Below are positions 17,182 through 26,086 of a DNA stretch of 64,000 nt, piece after piece (position 1 is the first letter of the stretch; each line of letters begins with the position of its first letter). Origin of the DNA: Acidovorax sp. 1608163 (lineage in GTDB: Bacteria; Pseudomonadota; Gammaproteobacteria; Burkholderiales; Burkholderiaceae_C); the NCBI RefSeq assembly GCF_003669015.1, contig NZ_CP033069.1, positions 933,001 to 997,000 on the forward strand, written 5' to 3'. Made by a program: the position numbers and the translations under genes. The notes beneath the pieces are model-generated. The model saw only the letters and a program-made list of their open reading frames with translations. It ran no database searches and was not told the origin of the DNA.

Positions 17182-19416
17182 TCAGTGGGTGCCCAGGGTC
17201 GTCACAGACGCAGGGCGGGGGCTCACCGGGGCTTGCAGCTCGGGCTCGAAGGTCTTGATGCCTGCGCCGATCAAGTCGGGGGCAATGTCCAGCGCCCAGG
17301 CTGCGCCAATGGCGGCCAGCAAGGCGTCGGTGTTGGGCACCACGGCGTTGCGGCCAAAGGTCAACTCGCCCAGGGTGCCCAGCACATGTTCAGCGCTGCC
17401 CGTGGCCAGCACCACACGGCCGTTCTTCACCAGCACGGCGCGGCCGTTGTCCTTGGCGCGGTGTTCCACGATGGCTGGCAAATCGGGGTTCTGTGCATAC
17501 AGCACCACAGCGCCATCGCACAGCGGGGCGAGGGCTGCCACCTGGTCGATCGCGGCGTTGAGTACGGCGGCGCCGTCGTCCAGCACCACATCCACCTGGG
17601 TGCGCAGCACCTTGGTCATCTGGTCTTGCTCGTGCACATCGAATTCGGCCAGCGCGCCCAGGCCGTCCATGTCGGTCACCACGCCCACCTTGCAGCGGTC
17701 GTAGGCCAGGCCATCGCGCAAGATGGTGCGGGCATCGCTTTCGATCACAGCGGCTTGCACCATCTGGTTCATCAGCAGGCGGTGGGCGGCTTCCCAGTGG
17801 GCGCTGTCGGCAGACTCCACACGGCGGCGGTCCAGGAACAGGCCATCGCGGCACGCTAGGCCGGTGTGGTGGCCACCCAGGTGCAGCAGCCATGCCACCA
17901 CGCGGGCAATGGTGGCCGTCTCGCGGGTGCCGGCCACGCCGACCACGGGGATGCGGCCTGCCGTGCCTTCCTGGTGCTCTTCGGAAGGGAACAGGTGCTC
18001 TGCAATCGCCTGCCCCACGGGGCGGGGGGCGCCCACGGCGGGCTTCAGGTGCATCAGCAGGCCAGGGCCTGCGTTCACTTCCACAATCGCGCCACCCTGG
18101 GTGTGCAGGGGCTTGGAGATGTCCTTGGCCACCATGTCGATGCCAGCGATATCGAGGCCCACCACCTTGGCGGCGAGCTGGGCAATGTAGGCGACCTCGG
18201 GGTGCACGTCATCGGTGCAGTCCACCGCCACGTTGCCGTTGCGCTGCACCACCACCTGGCGGCCTGCTGCGGGTACGGAGTCGGCGTCCAAGTCCTGGCG
18301 CTTGAGTTCAAGCAGCACTTTGGTGTCGGTGGCCAGATCAATGATTTCGAGCGGGTACTCTTCCTCGTAGCCCCGGCGTGGGTCGGAGTTAAGCTGGGTG
18401 TCGATGAGTTCCTTGACGGTGGAGCGGCCATTGCCGGTGATGCTGACCACCTCGCCCCGTGCCGCTGCCACGACCTTGCCACCCACCACCAGGATGCGGT
18501 GCTCGTCGCCAGGAATGAAGCTCTCCACCATCACGTCGCTGCCCTCGGGGTAAGCCACGTGGTAGGCCGCTTCGATGTCTTCTTTCTTGCGCAGGTCCAG
18601 CGTCACGCCCCGGCCATGGTTGCCGTCAGATGGTTTGACGACCACGGGCAGGCCGATGTCTTGGGCGGCTTCCCAGGCTTCTTCGGGGCTGTTGACCACC
18701 TGGCCTTCCGGAATCGGCACGCCGCAGGCCTTGAGCAGGCTCTTGGTGAGGTCTTTGTCACTGGCGATGCCTTCGGCGATGGCGCTGGTGCGCTCGGTCT
18801 CGGCCGTCCAGATGCGGCGCTGGCTGGCGCCGTAGCCCAGTTGCACCAGGTTGCCATCGTTCAGGCGGATGTGGGGGATGCCCCTGTCGGTGGCGGCCGT
18901 GACGATGCAGGCGGTGCTGGGGCCAAGGTACTGGTCGTCCACCTCGGTGCGCACGCGGGCCACGGCGGCTTGCACATCAAAGGGTTCGTCGTTGATGGCG
19001 GCCATGATGAGTGCATGGCCCTGGGCCAGCGCCACACGCGCCACGCTCTCGTCGCGGGCACGGAAGACCATGCGGTACACGCCGCGCACTGAGGTGCTGC
19101 GGGTTTGGCCAAAGCCGGTGGGCATGCCCGCCAGGTTCAGCAGTTCAATGACGATGTGCTCGAGCACGTGGCCGCACCAGGTGCCTTCTTGCAGGCGCTG
19201 CAAAAAGCCGCCGCGCTCGCCCACGCCACAGTGGTGCTCGATCAGGGCGGGCAGCCAGGCGGTCAGGCGTTCGTTGAAACCAGGCAGTGCGTTGGAGGGA
19301 TGGTCTTCCAGAACCCCGAGGTCCAGCCAGACTTCCAGCACGGGGCGGTAGGTCCAGATATTGGGGCCACGCAGGTAGTTGATGCGAAGCAGTTGGATGT
19401 CGTCGATTTTTGCCAT
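17182..19416 (-). CDS. Cyanophycin synthetase paralogue with degenerate Mur-ligase domain (CphA2-like)
   Basis: Second cyanophycin synthetase homologue, 744 residues. The N-terminal and ATP-grasp regions are well kept (VVVKPSDGNHGRGVTLDL, IVEVNAGPGLLMHL). In the Mur-like domain the P-loop reads VGVAGTRETATIA (496-504) instead of GTNGKTTT, losing the Lys, and the C-terminal lobe present in the neighbour is missing (about 115 residues shorter). CphA2-type enzymes, which polymerise beta-Asp-Arg dipeptides, lack a working Mur-like site, so a similar salvage role is inferred. It is the first gene of the leftward cph unit, divergent from the ABC transporter across a 188-base promoter region. Confidence 0.88.
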   Translation of the reverse strand: MAKIDDIQLLRINYLRGPNIWTYRPVLEVWLDLGVLEDHPSNALPGFNERLTAWLPALIEHHCGVGERGGFLQRLQEGTWCGHVLEHIVIELLNLAGMPTGFGQTRSTSVRGVYRMVFRARDESVARVALAQGHALIMAAINDEPFDVQAAVARVRTEVDDQYLGPSTACIVTAATDRGIPHIRLNDGNLVQLGYGASQRRIWTAETERTSAIAEGIASDKDLTKSLLKACGVPIPEGQVVNSPEEAWEAAQDIGLPVVVKPSDGNHGRGVTLDLRKKEDIEAAYHVAYPEGSDVMVESFIPGDEHRILVVGGKVVAAARGEVVSITGNGRSTVKELIDTQLNSDPRRGYEEEYPLEIIDLATDTKVLLELKRQDLDADSVPAAGRQVVVQRNGNVAVDCTDDVHPEVAYIAQLAAKVVGLDIAGIDMVAKDISKPLHTQGGAIVEVNAGPGLLMHLKPAVGAPRPVGQAIAEHLFPSEEHQEGTAGRIPVVGVAGTRETATIARVVAWLLHLGGHHTGLACRDGLFLDRRRVESADSAHWEAAHRLLMNQMVQAAVIESDARTILRDGLAYDRCKVGVVTDMDGLGALAEFDVHEQDQMTKVLRTQVDVVLDDGAAVLNAAIDQVAALAPLCDGAVVLYAQNPDLPAIVEHRAKDNGRAVLVKNGRVVLATGSAEHVLGTLGELTFGRNAVVPNTDALLAAIGAAWALDIAPDLIGAGIKTFEPELQAPVSPRPASVTTLGTH

Positions 19417-19604
19417 GGATCGGAGCGGTTCAGAGACACCGGACGGGCCGGACAGGGTTGCAATTGTGCGCCCGGTTGGGCTGGAAATTGGCGGGAAGAG
19501 GAGATGTAAGTGTCAGCTTTCGTAGGAGGGCCGTGTTTCGGTCAAAATTCCCGCATCTGCACAGGCTGCAGTTTTGGACTGTGGACTGCTGAAAAACAAA
19601 GAAT

Positions 19605-21917
19605 ATGCAACATCACCATTCTGTAGACGCCTCGGGTGTCTTTTCTGGCCCTTTGGGGGCCGATTTGCGGGCCATGCTCGCGCCCCAAGAAAACGTGTTG
19701 GCTACGTTACAGGTTGACCTGAGCGTGGATTTGCGCTTTGCCAAGGGCTGGGTGGTCGTGACCGCCAACCGCCTGATGGCTTGCGATGCGGGCTCCACCA
19801 CCTGGCAAACCTGGGCTGTGGGAGAGGGGCTGTCGCTGAAGATGCAAGACCACGGTGGCGTGGGCACGCTGGAGCTGCACAGCCCTGAAAAGCGCCTGGC
19901 GTTCTGGCGATTCACCCTGGGCAACCACCCGCAGGCGCTGCGCCTGGTGCAGCGGTTTGAGCAGCAACGGGCGTATGCGGCGGATCCTGCGAGCGCCGCG
20001 CAAGAGGCTGACGACCCCGCCTGCCCCATCTGCCATACCCCGCTGCCGCCCGACACCGAAGAGTGCCCGGCTTGCGCACGCGCCCAACCCCCGCAAACGT
20101 CCACCTGGGTGCTGCTGCGCCTGTGGCGTTTTGCGCGGCCCTACCGCAAGCAATTGGCGGCAGGCTTTGCGCTGACGATGGCGTCCACGGCTGCGACCTT
20201 GGTGCCGCCGTACCTCACCATCCCGCTGATGGACGACATCCTGATTCCCTACCAAAACGGTCAGAAAATCGATCCAACATTGGTGATGGTGTACTTGGGC
20301 GGGCTGCTGCTGGCGGCGCTGGCGGCCTGGGGCTTGTCTTGGGCGCGCACCTACATCCTGGCGCTGGTGTCTGAGCGCATTGGCGCTGACCTGCGCACCA
20401 CCACGTACGAGCACCTGCTGCGCCTGTCGCTCGACTACTTTGGCGGCAAACGCACGGGCGACCTGATGGCCCGGATCGGTTCGGAGACGGACCGCATCAA
20501 CGTGTTCCTGTCGCTGCATGCGCTGGATTTCGTGACCGACGTGCTCATGATTTGCATGACGGCGGCCATCCTGTTCTCCATCAACCCCTGGCTGGCGCTG
20601 GTCACGTTGGTGCCGCTGCCGTTCATTGGCTGGATGATCCACACCGTGCGCGACCGCTTGCGCACCGGCTTTGAGAAGATCGACCGCGTGTGGTCTGAAG
20701 TGACCAATGTGCTGGCAGACACCATTCCCGGCATCCGCGTGGTGAAGGCCTTTGCACAAGAAAAGCGCGAAGCCCAGCGCTTTCGCGATGCCAACCAGCA
20801 CAACCTGGAAGTCAACGACAAGCTCAACAAGACCTGGAGTCTTTTCACCCCCACCGTTTCGCTGCTCACTGAAATCGGCTTGCTGGTGGTGTGGGCCTTT
20901 GGCATCTGGCTGGTATCGCACAACCAGATCACGGTGGGTGTGCTCACCGCGTTCATTGCCTACATCGGGCGCTTCTATGGTCGGCTGGATTCGATGAGCC
21001 GCATCGTGTCCGTGACGCAAAAGGCTGCCGCGGGCGCCAAGCGCATTTTTGACATCCTCGACCACGTCAGCAACGTGCCTGACCCGGCCCAGCCGGTGAA
21101 GGTGGACAAGGTAGAGGGCTCCATCACCATGCAGGGCGTGGGCTTTCGCTATGGAAGCCGTGCCGTTATCAAGGGGTTGGACCTGGAAATCCGCGCGGGC
21201 GAAATGATCGGCCTGGTGGGCCACAGCGGCTCGGGCAAGAGCACGCTGGTCAATCTGATCAACCGCTTCTACGACGTGAGCGATGGCTCCATCCAGGTCG
21301 ATGGCATCGATATCCGCCGCTTTGCGGTGGCGGACTACCGCCGCCACATCGGCCTGGTGCTGCAGGAGCCGTTCCTGTTCTTTGGCACCATCGCTGAGAA
21401 CATTGCCTACGGCAAGCCCCACGCCACGCGCGAAGAAATCGTGGCGGCCGCGCGTGCTGCCCATGCCCATGAATTCATCCTGCGCCTGCCGCATGGCTAC
21501 GACTCGCTGGTGGGTGAGCGCGGCCAGGGCCTGTCGGGCGGTGAGCGCCAGCGCATCTCGATTGCCCGTGCGCTGCTGATCGACCCCCGCATCCTGATTC
21601 TGGACGAAGCCACCTCGGCAGTGGACACGGAAACCGAGAAGGAAATCCAGAAGGCGCTCGATAACCTGGTGCAAGGCCGCACCACCATTGCCATTGCCCA
21701 CCGCCTGTCCACCCTGCGCAAGGCGGACCGCCTGGTGGTCATGGACCGTGGCGAGGTGGTGGAAGTGGGCCCGCACGACGAGCTGATGGAAAAGCAGGGC
21801 GCTTACTGGCGCCTGTATGAAGCCCAGGCCCGCCGAGCCGAAGAGGACGCCCAGGCTGCTGGCGTGATCATTGACAGCAGCTTGTTGCACCCCGCCCACC
21901 CTGCGGGCAACCCTTGA
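19605..21917 (+). CDS. Cyanophycin-associated ABC exporter with zinc-ribbon insert
   Basis: Half-transporter of 770 residues. Residues 1-~130 are a soluble N-terminal domain. CPIC at 140-143 and CPAC at 154-157 form a likely zinc ribbon. The type IV exporter membrane domain spans ~165-475. The nucleotide-binding domain has Walker A GHSGSGKST (539-547), signature LSGGERQ (643-649), Walker B ILILDEATS and the H-loop AIAHRLS. Its position divergent from two cyanophycin synthetases and just before a DUF1854 gene matches a conserved cyanophycin-associated pair. The substrate is unknown; export or import of Asp/Arg dipeptides, or packaging of polymer, are only guesses. The soluble N-terminal domain may contact the DUF1854 partner. 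Confidence 0.92.
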   Translation: MQHHHSVDASGVFSGPLGADLRAMLAPQENVLATLQVDLSVDLRFAKGWVVVTANRLMACDAGSTTWQTWAVGEGLSLKMQDHGGVGTLELHSPEKRLAFWRFTLGNHPQALRLVQRFEQQRAYAADPASAAQEADDPACPICHTPLPPDTEECPACARAQPPQTSTWVLLRLWRFARPYRKQLAAGFALTMASTAATLVPPYLTIPLMDDILIPYQNGQKIDPTLVMVYLGGLLLAALAAWGLSWARTYILALVSERIGADLRTTTYEHLLRLSLDYFGGKRTGDLMARIGSETDRINVFLSLHALDFVTDVLMICMTAAILFSINPWLALVTLVPLPFIGWMIHTVRDRLRTGFEKIDRVWSEVTNVLADTIPGIRVVKAFAQEKREAQRFRDANQHNLEVNDKLNKTWSLFTPTVSLLTEIGLLVVWAFGIWLVSHNQITVGVLTAFIAYIGRFYGRLDSMSRIVSVTQKAAAGAKRIFDILDHVSNVPDPAQPVKVDKVEGSITMQGVGFRYGSRAVIKGLDLEIRAGEMIGLVGHSGSGKSTLVNLINRFYDVSDGSIQVDGIDIRRFAVADYRRHIGLVLQEPFLFFGTIAENIAYGKPHATREEIVAAARAAHAHEFILRLPHGYDSLVGERGQGLSGGERQRISIARALLIDPRILILDEATSAVDTETEKEIQKALDNLVQGRTTIAIAHRLSTLRKADRLVVMDRGEVVEVGPHDELMEKQGAYWRLYEAQARRAEEDAQAAGVIIDSSLLHPAHPAGNP

Positions 21918-21932
21918 GACAGAAGAAGAATC

Positions 21933-22438
21933 ATGACTGCTCAGACCACTTCCCCTGTCTCCTCATCCACCGGTTTTTCGGGGCAATTGCACCGCAACCC
22001 CCATGGCCGCTTGGTGCTCACCCTGCCCGACGGCACAGCACATGAGGGTGTGGTGCCCGTGCGCGCGTTCCCCATTGCTGCGCCCCATGAAGGCTTGTCC
22101 CTGGTGGGCGCAGATGGGCATGAACTGCAATGGATCGATCGACTGGACACCTTGCCAGCCCCCAGCGCCAATTGCTTGAAGAAGAATTGGCAGTTCGGGA
22201 GTTTGTGCCTACTATCGAAAAAATCATTGCGGTGTCTAGCTTCTCAACCCCCAGCATCTGGGATGTGCAGACCGACCGAGGCGCTGCCCGGTTGGTGCTC
22301 AAGGCCGAAGAAGACATTCGCCGCCTGGCGGGCCGTACCCGGCTTTTGATTGCGGCGGGCGAGGGGGGGCAGTTCAAGGTGCCCGACACCACGGCGCTGG
22401 ACAAGCATTCGCGCAAGTTGCTGGAGCGCTTTTTGTAA
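21933..22438 (+). pseudogene. Cyanophycin-associated DUF1854 protein, frameshifted
   Basis: DUF1854 homologue starting 15 bases after the ABC gene. The first part reads HRNPHGRLVLTLPDGTAHEG, VPVRAFPIAAPHEGLSLVG and DGHELQWIDRLDTLPAP. The rest is in another frame: QRQLLEEELAVREFVPTIEK, SSFSTPSIWDVQTDRGAARL, VLKAEEDIRRLAG, and LDKHSRKLLERFL at the stop. Adding one C to the run at 22159-22163 joins them into a normal-length protein of 168 residues. Both halves look fully conserved, so a recent event or sequencing error is more likely than old decay. Function is unknown; it always seems to travel with the transporter. Confidence 0.85.
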
Positions 22439-22466
22439 GCGGCGATGGTCTGGGTGGCGGGTAGTT

Positions 22467-22485
22467 TCTAGGGGTAAACCCTAGA
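22467..22485. promoter_or_regulatory. Inverted repeat, candidate operator
   Basis: Perfect 7-bp arms tctaggg/ccctaga around gtaaa, 112 bases upstream of the next gene start. It looks like a binding site for a dimeric regulator; the regulator is unknown. Confidence 0.4.
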
Positions 22486-22596
22486 TTTGGTCCAATTGGC
22501 AAAAAAGGCCTTAATTTGCCCTTCTTTTTGCCGAAATGAAGTACGAAGAAGGTGGCAGAGCCACCGCATGTTTTCACTTCACCACGGGCCACTGCC

Positions 22597-23028
22597 ATGC
22601 AAATGCCACCTGTCGACCGATCGCCGAGTTGGCGTCCTCAGGGCGCTGATTTGTATTCCACTGGCGCCTCCGGCGCCCCTGCGGTGCGTCCCATCAACGC
22701 ACCCAATCCCGTCGAGTCTGCGGACCGACTGGGCGAGGGGGCGACCGTGCGAGAGCCTGACAAGCCGTCTGCCACCGACACCCAGAACCGCGACTGGACC
22801 GAAGTCAAGAAGAAGGAAACGGTGGAGGAGCCGCCTGAGCCGCCCAAAGAGCCTATCTACAAGCAGCTGCTGGAGTTGATCCAGTCCATGTGGCGCGCCA
22901 GCGGTAGCGCCGTGGAGGTGGCGCAGGACATCAACAAGATGACCCAGCAAGAGCGGCTGGCCCAGCAAGTCAAGCAAGAAGAGCTGACTTACTCCGACCC
23001 CAAGATCAAGCGCACGGCCGGGCTCTGA
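22597..23028 (+). CDS. Conserved hypothetical protein (143 aa)
   Basis: I do not recognise the family. The first ~85 residues are Pro/Ser/Ala-rich and probably unstructured (DRSPSWRPQGADLYS, a KKKETVEEPPEPPKEP stretch). The second half looks helical and charged (IYKQLLELIQSMWRASGSAV, then INKMTQQERLAQQVKQEE). There is no signal peptide, cysteine or membrane segment. The ATG at 22597 is chosen because the upstream extension has no conserved look. Codon use matches the surrounding genes, so it is likely real. It follows the DUF1854 gene after a gap of 158 bases that holds an inverted repeat. Confidence 0.7.
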   Translation: MQMPPVDRSPSWRPQGADLYSTGASGAPAVRPINAPNPVESADRLGEGATVREPDKPSATDTQNRDWTEVKKKETVEEPPEPPKEPIYKQLLELIQSMWRASGSAVEVAQDINKMTQQERLAQQVKQEELTYSDPKIKRTAGL

Positions 23029-23059
23029 CCGAGGCCTGGGGCTCTGCTGGGCCCGTGTT

Positions 23060-23479
23060 TTATTCCGCCTTGGCGCCTGCGCCTGCGCCTGCGCTGGCGC
23101 TTTCAGCGGGCGTTGCTTGTTCCGGTGCCTGGCTGTGCGAAGGCTGGGCCGCCTGGGCCGCTTTCTGGCGATCGCGCTCTGCACGGTATTTGGCGGCAAA
23201 GGCGCGCACTTCCTCGTACGAAACGTAGTTGTCGTGGTCGGTGTCGGCCTCGTCAAACGCTGCCGACAGGCGGGGGAACAGCTTGACCTCGGTGCGGCTG
23301 AGCTTGCCGTCGCCATTGAAATCCAGCATCTTGAACTCGCGCATGGCCTTTTGCTCGCCCTTGCTGGGGGCTGCGTTGGCGGTGCTGGTTTCTGTCGGGG
23401 CGGGCGCTGGGCTTTGGGCCAGCGCCAGGCTGCACGCCAGGGCGGTGCAGCAGGCCAGCAGGGTTTTCAGAAAAGACAT
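23060..23479 (-). CDS. Exported EF-hand protein
   Basis: Protein of 139 residues. A signal peptide (FLKTLLACCTALACSLALAQ) is followed by an Ala/Pro linker, then two EF-hand calcium-binding loops: DFNGDGKLSRTE and DTDHDNYVSYEE. The tail is Ala/Gln/Glu-rich. The ATG at 23479 follows AGGAG. It is probably periplasmic or secreted; similar small EF-hand proteins are common in this family of bacteria but uncharacterised. It is a lone leftward gene. Confidence 0.85.
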   Translation of the reverse strand: MSFLKTLLACCTALACSLALAQSPAPAPTETSTANAAPSKGEQKAMREFKMLDFNGDGKLSRTEVKLFPRLSAAFDEADTDHDNYVSYEEVRAFAAKYRAERDRQKAAQAAQPSHSQAPEQATPAESASAGAGAGAKAE

Positions 23480-23698
23480 GGGCGTGCTCCTGGGTGGTTC
23501 GGGGGATGGCTGCGGGCAGGTGGGCGTCATCAGGGCCCTGCAGACCCAGACCCCATCGCTGCTCCCGTTGGGTCGTCAGGGCAGCTTGGGACTTGGCAAC
23601 GCATTTGCAAGCGTGTGAGTCCGCTGGCTCACCAAAGGTTGCAGTTCTTCACCGCCGTTTACCGTGACGGTATGGGCGCCCGCATCGCCAGGGCCCGG

Positions 23699-24631
23699 TT
23701 AGTCCGGGGTGCTTGGCGCGCTGGAATGGGCCGGGATGTTGGCGATGCCGCTGCTCACATGGCCCGATGGCACATGCTGCGCTGCCGAGTTGACGTGCCC
23801 CGTCTGGTCGTCAAAGAAGAAGTCAGGCTCAAATTCGCGCAGGAAGGGGCCTTTTTCGAGGCCACCCAGAAACATGGCCTCGTCCACCGCCAGGTTCCAC
23901 TTCATCAGGGTGTTGATGGCACGCTCATGGGCTGGGGCGCTGCGGGCCGTGACCAGTGCAATGCGCAGGCGCATGCCCGAGGCACCCGCTTGCTGTTGCA
24001 GCTGGTGCAGGGCGGCCAGCAGGGGCTTGAATGGGCCACCAGACAGCGGCAGGGCCGCCTTGCTGATTTCATGCGTCTGGAAGGCCGCCAGCCCTTCGGC
24101 CTGGTACACGCGCTCGGCTTCGTCCGAGAACAGCACCGCATCGCCGTCAAACGCAATCCGCAGCTCGTTGGGGTAGTCCACCCCGGCGGCCACCGATTCG
24201 GTCAGCACCCGCGCCGCAGGGAAGCCCAGCGCCAAAGCGGCGTTCACGTCTTTCTCGTTGGCCGACAAAAACAGGTGCGCGCCCAGCGGCCGCAGGTAGC
24301 GGAAGGGGTCGCGCCCCTGGGTGAACACCCCGCGCTCCAGCGGCAGCCCGGCTTCTTTGGCTGAGCGAAAAATGCGCAGCGCACTCACTGGGTCGTTGCG
24401 CGAGAGGATGACCACCTCCACCCGCCGCGCCTGGGGCGTGTTGAAGGCCAGCAGTTTGCGCACCAGCTGAAACGCCACGCCGGGCTTGGCGGGCACCTCC
24501 AGGCGCGCTTGCTGCAGCTCCATGTAGGCCCGCGGGTCCAGCGGGTCAAAGACGCGGTTTTCTTCTTCAAAGTCAAACAGCGCGCGTGACGAGATCGCCA
24601 CCACCAGTTTGTCGTCCAGCGTTACGGCCAT
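23699..24631 (-). CDS. 5'-nucleotidase (PF06189-like)
   Basis: Cytosolic 5'-nucleotidase-like protein of 310 residues, related to the NT5C1/PF06189 family that dephosphorylates nucleoside monophosphates. Visible family features are VVAISSRALFDFEEENRVFD, VVILSRNDPVSALRIFRSAK, ANEKDVNAALALGFPAARVL, RIAFDGDAVLFSDEAERVYQ (the DxDxVLF phosphatase-like motif) and FLGGLEKGPFLREFEPDFFF with DDQ. The ATG at 24631 lacks a clear Shine-Dalgarno. It lies 21 bases downstream of the orphan gspF gene on the same strand, so co-transcription is likely although the functions seem unrelated. Confidence 0.88.
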   Translation of the reverse strand: MAVTLDDKLVVAISSRALFDFEEENRVFDPLDPRAYMELQQARLEVPAKPGVAFQLVRKLLAFNTPQARRVEVVILSRNDPVSALRIFRSAKEAGLPLERGVFTQGRDPFRYLRPLGAHLFLSANEKDVNAALALGFPAARVLTESVAAGVDYPNELRIAFDGDAVLFSDEAERVYQAEGLAAFQTHEISKAALPLSGGPFKPLLAALHQLQQQAGASGMRLRIALVTARSAPAHERAINTLMKWNLAVDEAMFLGGLEKGPFLREFEPDFFFDDQTGHVNSAAQHVPSGHVSSGIANIPAHSSAPSTPD

Positions 24632-24652
24632 GGTGTGGGTTCCGGAGGGGCT

Positions 24653-25885
24653 TTATTTCACAAACTTGTTCAGCTCGATGATGGGCTGCATCACCGCCAG
24701 CACGATGGTCATCACGATCAGGCCCATGCTCACGATGAGCAGCGGCTCCAGGATGGTGGCCAGTTGCAGCGAGCGCCGCTGCACTTCGGTCGAAATTTGC
24801 GTGGCGGCGCGCTGCAGCATCAAGGGCAGTTGCCCCGTCTGCTCGCCCAGGCGGGCAAACATGGACACCAGCCCCGGAAAGCGCTTCTTCTGTGCCAGGG
24901 CCGATGCCAGCGGGGCGCCTTCGCGCACCAGCACCAGCGCATCCAGCGCATCGGCGCGCATGGCGCGGTTGTTCAGTGTTTCGGCGGCGGCCTGCAGCGC
25001 CTTCAGGATGGGCACGCCCGCGCCTGCCAGCATGGCCAGCGTGCCGGCAAAGCGGGCCGCGTTGTAGCCGCGTGCCAGCTTGCCCACCACGGGCAGGTTC
25101 AGCCAGGCGGCGTCAAACTTTTCACGAAAAGACTCGAAAGTCAGCGCCCAGCGAGCGCCAGCAGCTATCAAAATGAGAGTTATCAGCATCAGCAAGCCAT
25201 AGTGGCGGACCAAGTCGCTGATGGTCAGCATCATCACCGTGAGAAACGGCAGCGCCCGCTTGGTGCCTGCAAACACGCTGGCCACCTGGGGCACCACATA
25301 GCCCACCAAAAACAGCACGATGACGATGGCCACCACCGTCACGATGGCCGGGTACAGCGCCGCGCCGATGAGCTTGGCCTTGAGCGCCTGGCGGTCTTCC
25401 AGGTCATCGGCCAGGCGCTCGAGCACCATGCCCAGGTCGCCACTGTGCTCGCCTGCGCCAATCACGGCGCAGTAGATGTCTGAAAACTCGCGCGGGTGCT
25501 GCCCCAGCGCCCGGGCAAAGGTCGAGCCCGCATTCACCTCGGCGCGCAGCGCCGCCACCAGGTGGCTTTGCCGGTCGTCGTCGGCTTCTTCGCTCAACGC
25601 GGTGAGCGCTCGCTCCAGCGGCAAGCCCGAAGACACCAGCCCGGCCAACTGCCGGGTCCAGATCGCCAGCGCCGTGGCACCAAACACCGGGCGGGTGAAC
25701 AGGCGCTGCCCCAGCGCGCTGCTGCCCCCTGCGGTGTTTTGTCCTGTTTGCACCAGCTCCACCGACATGGGCACCAGCCCCTGGGCGCGCAGCATGCCGC
25801 GTGCGGACTTGGCGGTGTCGGCCTCCAGCAGGCCTTTGCGGGTCTGGCCCTGGGCGTCCAGGGCTTCAAATGAAAAAGCGGGCAT
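24653..25885 (-). CDS. gspF: Type II secretion / type IV pilus inner-membrane protein (GspF/PilC family)
   Basis: Platform protein of 410 residues with the tandem T2SSF organisation: FSFEALDAQGQTRKGLLEAD at the N-terminus, ARQLAGLVSSGLPLERAL-like first domain (TRQLAGLVSSGLPLERALTA), AGEHSGDLGMVLERLADDLE, then a membrane segment and a second domain (FAGTLAMLAGAGVPILKALQ, GEQTGQLPLMLQRAA), ending with a hydrophobic helix. No other gsp or pil gene is next to it, which is unusual. A copy of the dispersed palindrome lies inside the coding sequence and encodes about ILIAAGARWAL in a membrane segment. ATG at 25885 gives the expected family start. Confidence 0.9.
   Translation of the reverse strand: MPAFSFEALDAQGQTRKGLLEADTAKSARGMLRAQGLVPMSVELVQTGQNTAGGSSALGQRLFTRPVFGATALAIWTRQLAGLVSSGLPLERALTALSEEADDDRQSHLVAALRAEVNAGSTFARALGQHPREFSDIYCAVIGAGEHSGDLGMVLERLADDLEDRQALKAKLIGAALYPAIVTVVAIVIVLFLVGYVVPQVASVFAGTKRALPFLTVMMLTISDLVRHYGLLMLITLILIAAGARWALTFESFREKFDAAWLNLPVVGKLARGYNAARFAGTLAMLAGAGVPILKALQAAAETLNNRAMRADALDALVLVREGAPLASALAQKKRFPGLVSMFARLGEQTGQLPLMLQRAATQISTEVQRRSLQLATILEPLLIVSMGLIVMTIVLAVMQPIIELNKFVK
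25143..25174. repeat. Dispersed palindrome remnant inside gspF
   Basis: Minus-strand reading attttgatagctgctggcgc matches the left arm of the intergenic repeat (attttgatagctgctagcgc), followed by tcgctgggcgct for the right arm. It stays in the gspF frame within a membrane segment. Confidence 0.6.
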
Positions 25886-26086
25886 GTATCGGGTGGCAAG
25901 CGGTGTCGGGTTGCAAAGTGGGCAGGGCAGGGTGCTGCGCCGCCCACGATGGTAGCCGCTTGGTGTGAACCAAGGGCGGCCCAGGGCCCCAGCGTTTATT
26001 GATATCTTTTCTGATGGTCGCACAATGCCTCTGCGCCTGCGGCACGGGGCGGCAGGCCATGTCAGTCAAACACCAGGGAGTGAAGC

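Noticed and set aside
14402..17704. Long plus-strand open frame of 1100 codons opposite cphA
   Set aside because: Mirror of a GC-rich, codon-biased gene; the sequence is His/Gly/Val-rich without domains, and the opposite strand encodes two clear cyanophycin synthetases.
19707..21899. Minus-strand open frame of 730 codons opposite the ABC transporter
   Set aside because: Shadow frame with His/Gln/Arg-rich composition; the plus strand has all ABC motifs.
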